From assembly GCA_039028695.1 (NCBI GenBank), contig JBCCHN010000076.1, forward strand, positions 1 to 24,420: DNA of 24,420 nt. The letters are read 5' to 3'. The stretch's first letter is position 1. Each line of letters starts with the position of its first letter. Of the stretch, positions 22,658-24,420 are shown piece after piece. The stretch comes from JANQKX01 sp039028695 (lineage in GTDB: Bacteria > Pseudomonadota > Alphaproteobacteria > Kiloniellales > Kiloniellaceae). The notes under the pieces were generated by a model. That model was given only the letters and a program-made list of their open reading frames with translations, had not been told where the DNA came from and did no database searches. Both the position numbers and the translations under genes were made by a program.

Positions 22658-23492
22658 CGGATTGCGAGGACAGCGGGCGCTTGGAAGACTTAGTATAAGA
22701 GGCTTTTTGGGAAGCATCGCATTCTTGCTGCTTTCCGCCCTTGCGACCACCAAATCAGGGGCCGAACAGATAACCGTTTTCGCCGCCGCCAGCACCGCTG
22801 ATGCCCTTCAAGCTGTCACGGCCCAGTTTGAGGAAGAGCAAGCAATTGAGGTGTCCACCGTATTTGCGGCTTCTTCCACGCTGGCAAAGCAAATCGCCCA
22901 AGGTGCCCCGGCGGACATATTTCTATCCGCCAACCGTCAATGGATTGACCACCTGGCCGGGTTATCCCTGTTGCACGAGAGCCTAATTTGGGACCGACTA
23001 TCCAATGAATTGGTCTTAATTACCCATGCCGAAACGGAAGTAAGTCTCGCGGGCGCCAGGCCTCAGCAGGATTTGCAAAAAATTACGGCGCTCTTGGAGC
23101 AAGCCTCCGGCGAGGCTCGTTTGGTGGTAGGCGATCCAAGTCATGTCCCCGCTGGGATCTATGCCAAGGCTCTCGCAACACGGTTGGGGCTTTGGGAAAG
23201 GCTGCAGCCCCATCTGGCTTTTGCCAGCGATGTGCGCCGGGCTTTAACAATGGTCGAGCGTCGAGAAGCACCCTTTGGTCTGGTATATCGCTCCGACGCC
23301 ATGATTTCTCCCGATGTAAAGACAATGGTGGCCTTTCCGAAGAACCTGACCGGTTCCATAACCTACGCCGCAGCGGTTATTGCCAATCGGGACCGGCCGG
23401 CCGTACAAGATTTTTTTGCGTTTCTTTCCGGTCCCGTGGCGCGGCAAATTTTCCTGGATCATGGATTTCAATTCCTCGGTGGGGAAGGCTGA
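22641..23492 (+). CDS. modA: Molybdate ABC transporter, substrate-binding protein
   Basis: Periplasmic molybdate/tungstate-binding protein of 283 aa. A signal peptide with charged N-region and hydrophobic core (FLGSIAFLLLSALA) precedes the mature ITVFAAASTADALQAV, the oxyanion-binding N-terminal strand of ModA. FAASSTLAKQIAQGAPADIFLSA is typical of ModA too. The start is the ATG at 22641, inside the end of hisI, with GGAGG 6 bases upstream; an earlier in-frame opening runs through hisI and is not real. It is the first gene of modABC. Confidence 0.93.
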   Translation: MAARVSGLRGQRALGRLSIRGFLGSIAFLLLSALATTKSGAEQITVFAAASTADALQAVTAQFEEEQAIEVSTVFAASSTLAKQIAQGAPADIFLSANRQWIDHLAGLSLLHESLIWDRLSNELVLITHAETEVSLAGARPQQDLQKITALLEQASGEARLVVGDPSHVPAGIYAKALATRLGLWERLQPHLAFASDVRRALTMVERREAPFGLVYRSDAMISPDVKTMVAFPKNLTGSITYAAAVIANRDRPAVQDFFAFLSGPVARQIFLDHGFQFLGGEG

Positions 23493-23495
23493 TCC

Positions 23496-24197
23496 GTGAC
23501 GCAGCCCCTCAGCGATCTGGAACTGGAGGCGATCGGCCTGTCCCTTAGAGTGGCTTTCTGGAGCGTCCTGGTCAGCCTTCCCCTCGGCATCGCCATGGCC
23601 TGGCTTTTGGCCCGTCGGGAGTTTGTTGGGAAGACGCTGGTGAATGGCCTTGTCCACCTGCCCTTGGTGCTGCCGCCGGTGGTCGTAGGCTATCTGCTGC
23701 TGGTCCTATTGGGCCGCCAAGGGCCCTTCGGCCGGTGGCTTTATGAGACCTTCGGCATTGTTTTACCCTTCACTTGGCAGGGCGCTGCCTTGGCCGCGGC
23801 GGTCATGGCCTTTCCGCTTATGGTGCGGGCCATGCGGCTATCCCTTGAAAGTGTCGACCGCAAGTTGGAAGCGGCAGCGCGAACCCTGGGGGCCAGTCGA
23901 TGGGACGTCTTTTTTAGCGTCACGTTGCCGCTGATGGCACCGGGTATCATTGCTGGCATTCTCTTGGCCTTCGCCCGCAGCTTAGGGGAATTCGGTGCCA
24001 CCATCACCTTTGCAGCCAATATTCCCGGTGAAACGCGGACCCTGCCCCTTGCGCTCTATAGCTTGACCCAAACGGCCGGTGGCGAAGAAGCGGCCCTTCG
24101 ACTAGCGCTTCTTTCCGTTGTCATTTCCTTGGTTGCCTTGGCAGCCTCGGAGATCATCGCACGGCGAGTGCAACGGCGGATCGGAGCGACCTCATGA
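23496..24197 (+). CDS. modB: Molybdate ABC transporter, permease
   Basis: Inner-membrane permease of 233 aa with about five to six membrane segments. The family motif LPLVLPPVVVGYLLL and the EAA loop EAAARTLGASRWDVFFSVTL are clear, followed by ARSLGEFGATITFA, a ModB signature. GTG start at 23496, 3 bases after the modA stop, with GGGGAAGG about 8 bases upstream. Its end overlaps the modC start by 4 bases (ATGA). It forms the channel for molybdate delivered by ModA. Confidence 0.94.
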   Translation: MTQPLSDLELEAIGLSLRVAFWSVLVSLPLGIAMAWLLARREFVGKTLVNGLVHLPLVLPPVVVGYLLLVLLGRQGPFGRWLYETFGIVLPFTWQGAALAAAVMAFPLMVRAMRLSLESVDRKLEAAARTLGASRWDVFFSVTLPLMAPGIIAGILLAFARSLGEFGATITFAANIPGETRTLPLALYSLTQTAGGEEAALRLALLSVVISLVALAASEIIARRVQRRIGATS

Positions 24198-24420
24198 TCG
24201 ACCTTTCGGTTCGCAAAAGCCTGGGGGCCTTTCAGCTTGCGGCGGACTTGACCTGTGCCAGCGACGGTATCACCGCGATTTTCGGCCGATCCGGTGCGGG
24301 CAAGTCCACCTTGATCAACCTCATTGCCGGACTGATGCGGCCGGATTCAGGTCACATCACCATTGAGGGACGGCAGCTTTTTGACTCTCAGAAGAAAATC
24401 GACATCGCGCCGGACAAACG
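24194..24420 (+). CDS. modC: Molybdate ABC transporter, ATP-binding protein, C-terminus cut by window edge
   Basis: The first 75 codons or so of the ModC ATPase are visible. Walker A is FGRSGAGKSTL, followed by LINLIAGLMRPDSGHI, a standard ABC N-terminus; GRSGAGKS is common in ModC. The ATG at 24194 overlaps the modB TGA, so translation is coupled. The signature, Walker B and the molybdate-sensing C-terminal domain lie beyond the right edge. Confidence 0.93.
   Translation, partial: MIDLSVRKSLGAFQLAADLTCASDGITAIFGRSGAGKSTLINLIAGLMRPDSGHITIEGRQLFDSQKKIDIAPDK

Noticed and set aside
1..24420. Mobile element, prophage, CRISPR or defence system
   Set aside because: No transposase, integrase, repeat-spacer array, toxin-antitoxin or defence-type gene found; the window is metabolic and transport genes throughout.

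Overview
The window looks like chromosomal DNA of a free-living alphaproteobacterium, probably Rhodospirillales-like. The reasons are moderately high G+C, an aapJQMP-type general L-amino-acid ABC transporter, a DUF2336 protein, a fused alpha/beta-hydrolase/OsmC protein, and a cysK-alaX-sseA gene order. No tRNA, rRNA, insertion sequence, integrase or CRISPR array is visible. Taxonomy is inference from protein families only.

Layout. (a) 1-4409, minus strand: a tightly packed operon read right to left. It encodes a Rieske oxygenase of the CntA/YeaW type, an SDR, a BKACE (DUF849) enzyme, a second SDR, and an L-carnitine/3-hydroxyacyl-CoA dehydrogenase cut by the left edge. It fits breakdown of carnitine or a related quaternary ammonium compound. 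A DMT exporter (4515-5387) lies just upstream. (b) 5485-9921, minus strand: a sulfotransferase, a SAM methyltransferase, a DUF2336 protein and a hydrolase-OsmC fusion. (c) 10081-15122, plus strand: a GST, an ADP-ribose pyrophosphatase, cysteine synthase, an AlaX tRNA editor, 3-mercaptopyruvate sulfurtransferase and a double-GNAT protein. The cysK, alaX, sseA and GNAT genes are packed like one operon. (d) 15126-20572, minus strand: aapJ, aapQ, aapM, aapP and then a strongly diverged second substrate-binding protein that has lost the residues expected to grip an amino acid. (e) 20964-24420, plus strand: cystathionine beta-lyase, hisI overlapping modA, modB, and modC cut by the right edge.

Themes. 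Sulfur amino acid metabolism (cysK, sseA, metC), amino-acid and molybdate uptake, and quaternary-amine catabolism. The carnitine pathway as known runs carnitine to 3-dehydrocarnitine (dehydrogenase), then betainyl-CoA plus acetoacetate (BKACE), then betaine. The Rieske enzyme and two SDRs in the same operon go beyond that minimal pathway. The most unusual items are this expanded operon, the degenerate substrate-binding protein, the GNAT-GNAT fusion, the 32-bp tandem duplication that carries the cysK start site, and the hisI-modA overlap. The only gene-free stretch over 300 bases is the divergent region 20573-20963.
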